Under the pieces are notes generated by a model that was given only the letters and a program-made list of their open reading frames with translations, was not told where the DNA came from and made no database searches. Source: Myxococcales bacterium (GTDB taxonomy: Bacteria > Myxococcota > Polyangia > Fen-1088). Taken from it: a stretch of 6,044 nt of DNA. A program made the position numbers and the translations under genes. The stretch covers positions 3,477 to 9,520 of the forward strand of contig PMBY01000278.1 of NCBI GenBank assembly GCA_003153875.1, written 5' to 3'. Shown here in pieces: positions 4,681-6,044 of this stretch (positions are counted from its first letter, which is position 1; every line of letters begins with the position of its first letter).

Positions 4681-6044
4681 ATGAAGTACTATTCCTTTCG
4701 TCCTACAGGTTGGCTTGCATTAGTCTACGCTGCCGCGATCACCACCGGGTGTCCCGCCCAGCAGAATTCCGCCGGGTCCGGCGGCACGACCTCAGGCGCG
4801 GCAGGCAGCAAAGCAGGAGGCACCACCGCTGCCGCTGGGGCAGCGGGCGGCACCACCGCTGCCGCCGGGACCACGAGCAACACCAGCAGTCCGACCGGTG
4901 GGACGCAGCCAAACAGCAAAGGTGGATCCAGCAACAGCGCGAGCGGCGGAACCGTGGCCTCGGGTGGCGATTCCACGCCGGCTTCCTCTGGCGGCAACGG
5001 CTCCCAGGGCGGGGCCACGGGCAGCGGCGGAGTCACCGCGGTTGGCGGCAGTTCCACGCCGGGTTCCTCCGGAGGCAGCAAGCCCGTGGGCGGGAGCAGT
5101 TCCGGCTCGGGCGGTTCAGGCGGAAGCGGCGCTTCGAAGGGTGGCGCGACCGGATCCGGTGGCGTGGCCACGGGCGGCGTCACGACCACCGGCGGCACCA
5201 GCATTGCCTGGACAACTCTGCCGCCGCCCCGGCAGTGCGGAAATGCGTTCGCGACCCAGGGCGAGGGATGCGTGACAGGGAAGGCCACGAGCACTTGTGG
5301 AGGCAATTGCACGTCTTTTGTGAATGCCTGCCAGGATACCCAGGCCAGCAAGCCGAACATGCCCGTCGCCTTCATTTGCCCGCAGTGGATATTGTTTAGC
5401 GATGCAATGAAACAGGCCGCCACTCTCGATGGCAATACCGCCTTCAATTACGCGATCGTTGGCCACGACGTTGACTACAATGGCATCGACGGCACAGCTC
5501 AAAGTGCATGCTGCCAATGCTATCAACTGGTCTACGACAATCCCTCCAACAATGATAATCAAGCCAGGGTGACTCCGGGCGACCCAAACAGTCCATCCGC
5601 GATCCAGCCCCTGCCGCCACCCCTCATCGTGCAAAGTTTTAACATGGGTGCCACGACCGACAGCTTCGACGTGTTCATGGCCGGGGGAGGCTTTGGTTCG
5701 AACAACGCGTGCGATCCAAAGGGCCAGCCGCAGGCCAATTCCGGCGAGTACATCTACACCAGCTTTCCACCAGACGGTGCCAACAACGGCGGTGTGAAGG
5801 GCGCAACGGCGTACACCGAGTGCAAGACTGCGGTGCAATGGGTGACCACGGCCAGCCTCTCGACTCCGGCCTGTCAGAGCAAGATCCAGACTGAGTGCAA
5901 CATGTTTGCGGCGCCTTCGGCCACTACAACAGCCGACTCAATTCGCTCCTGCATCCAATCCAACAATCCGCAGACTTACTATCACCTTAACTGGAACGTC
6001 TACGCCATGAAGGTCGAGTGTCCCACGCACCTGACCGATCTCAC
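4681..6044 (+). CDS. Lipoprotein with Gly/Ser-rich linker and GH45 endoglucanase-like domain (3' end beyond window)
   Basis: The reading frame is open from the ATG at 4681 to the window edge: 454 complete codons, no stop. AAGGT at 4670-4674, 6 bases before the ATG, supports the start. Residues 1-24 form a signal ending TTGC; Cys24 may be lipidated, although Thr sits at -3. Residues 25 to about 177 are a Gly/Ser/Thr/Ala linker. From Cys186 a Cys-rich domain resembles GH45 endoglucanases. It has CCQCYQLVY at 277-285 (compare the family's CCACY block), LIVQSFNMG at 315-323 followed by DSFDVFMAGGGFG at 327-339 with Asp330 at the catalytic-acid position, and NWNVYAMKVECPTHL at 437-451 matching the family's final beta-strand block. 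Near the N-terminal catalytic region the sequence is STCGGNC (204-210), so the usual Asp before the Cys pair appears replaced by Ser or Thr. It could therefore be a glucanase with a different base, or an expansin/loosenin-like protein that loosens cellulose without cutting it. It is probably co-transcribed with the esterase gene 50 bases upstream. Confidence 0.78.
   Translation, partial: MKYYSFRPTGWLALVYAAAITTGCPAQQNSAGSGGTTSGAAGSKAGGTTAAAGAAGGTTAAAGTTSNTSSPTGGTQPNSKGGSSNSASGGTVASGGDSTPASSGGNGSQGGATGSGGVTAVGGSSTPGSSGGSKPVGGSSSGSGGSGGSGASKGGATGSGGVATGGVTTTGGTSIAWTTLPPPRQCGNAFATQGEGCVTGKATSTCGGNCTSFVNACQDTQASKPNMPVAFICPQWILFSDAMKQAATLDGNTAFNYAIVGHDVDYNGIDGTAQSACCQCYQLVYDNPSNNDNQARVTPGDPNSPSAIQPLPPPLIVQSFNMGATTDSFDVFMAGGGFGSNNACDPKGQPQANSGEYIYTSFPPDGANNGGVKGATAYTECKTAVQWVTTASLSTPACQSKIQTECNMFAAPSATTTADSIRSCIQSNNPQTYYHLNWNVYAMKVECPTHLTDL
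4821..5070 (+). repeat. Degenerate repeats coding for the linker of the GH45-like lipoprotein
   Basis: CACCACCGCTGCCGC is exact at 4821-4835 and 4851-4865 (period 30 bases, 10 residues). A longer unit coding for GG(D/S)STP(A/G)SSGG recurs from about 4966 and about 5047 (period 81 bases, 27 residues). The periods differ from the 36-base period of the two preceding genes, so this linker evolved separately or has diverged more. Confidence 0.6.

Overview
The window is high-GC DNA whose style suggests a large-genome predatory or saprophytic bacterium, most likely a myxobacterium (Polyangiales-like). The grounds are strong G/C bias at third codon positions, several consecutive lipoproteins with long Gly/Thr/Ser/Ala 'TGG' linkers, and a transposase relic of a type I associate with such genomes. 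The taxonomic call is inference.

Left part (1-1000): a small acidic hypothetical protein (92-313, +) with a good ribosome binding site is followed by a minus-strand transposase relic (437-1000). The relic keeps the N-terminal DUF772-type domain and the C-terminal tail, but the catalytic core between them has been removed in frame. Possible element ends lie near 388-410 and 1065-1101 but are poorly conserved.

Middle (1001-1470): a 470-base divergent gene-free region with a cluster of short GC-rich direct repeats and a strong GC hairpin, then a more A/T-containing stretch that should hold the promoter of the lipoprotein genes.

Right part (1471-6044): three consecutive plus-strand genes each have an N-terminal lipoprotein-type signal, a long low-complexity Gly-rich linker and a different C-terminal globular part. 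The first (1471-2859) carries two DUF1566/Lcl-C-type domains. The second (2957-4630) carries a beta-sandwich accessory module and an SGNH rhamnogalacturonan acetylesterase-like domain (CE12 type) with all catalytic motifs. The third (4681 to the window edge, open at the 3' end) carries a GH45 endoglucanase-like double-psi beta-barrel domain with the conserved Cys-rich block and Phe-Asp motif, but apparently without the usual N-terminal catalytic Asp. The gaps are 97 and 50 bases, so the last two genes and perhaps all three may be one transcription unit.

Read together, the right part looks like a set of surface-tethered proteins acting on plant cell-wall polysaccharides: pectin deacetylation, a cellulose- or glucan-directed GH45-like activity, and a putative binding or adhesion partner. 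The most interesting points are the bacterial GH45-like domain with an altered active site, and the reuse of one lipoprotein-plus-linker design in front of three unrelated domains.
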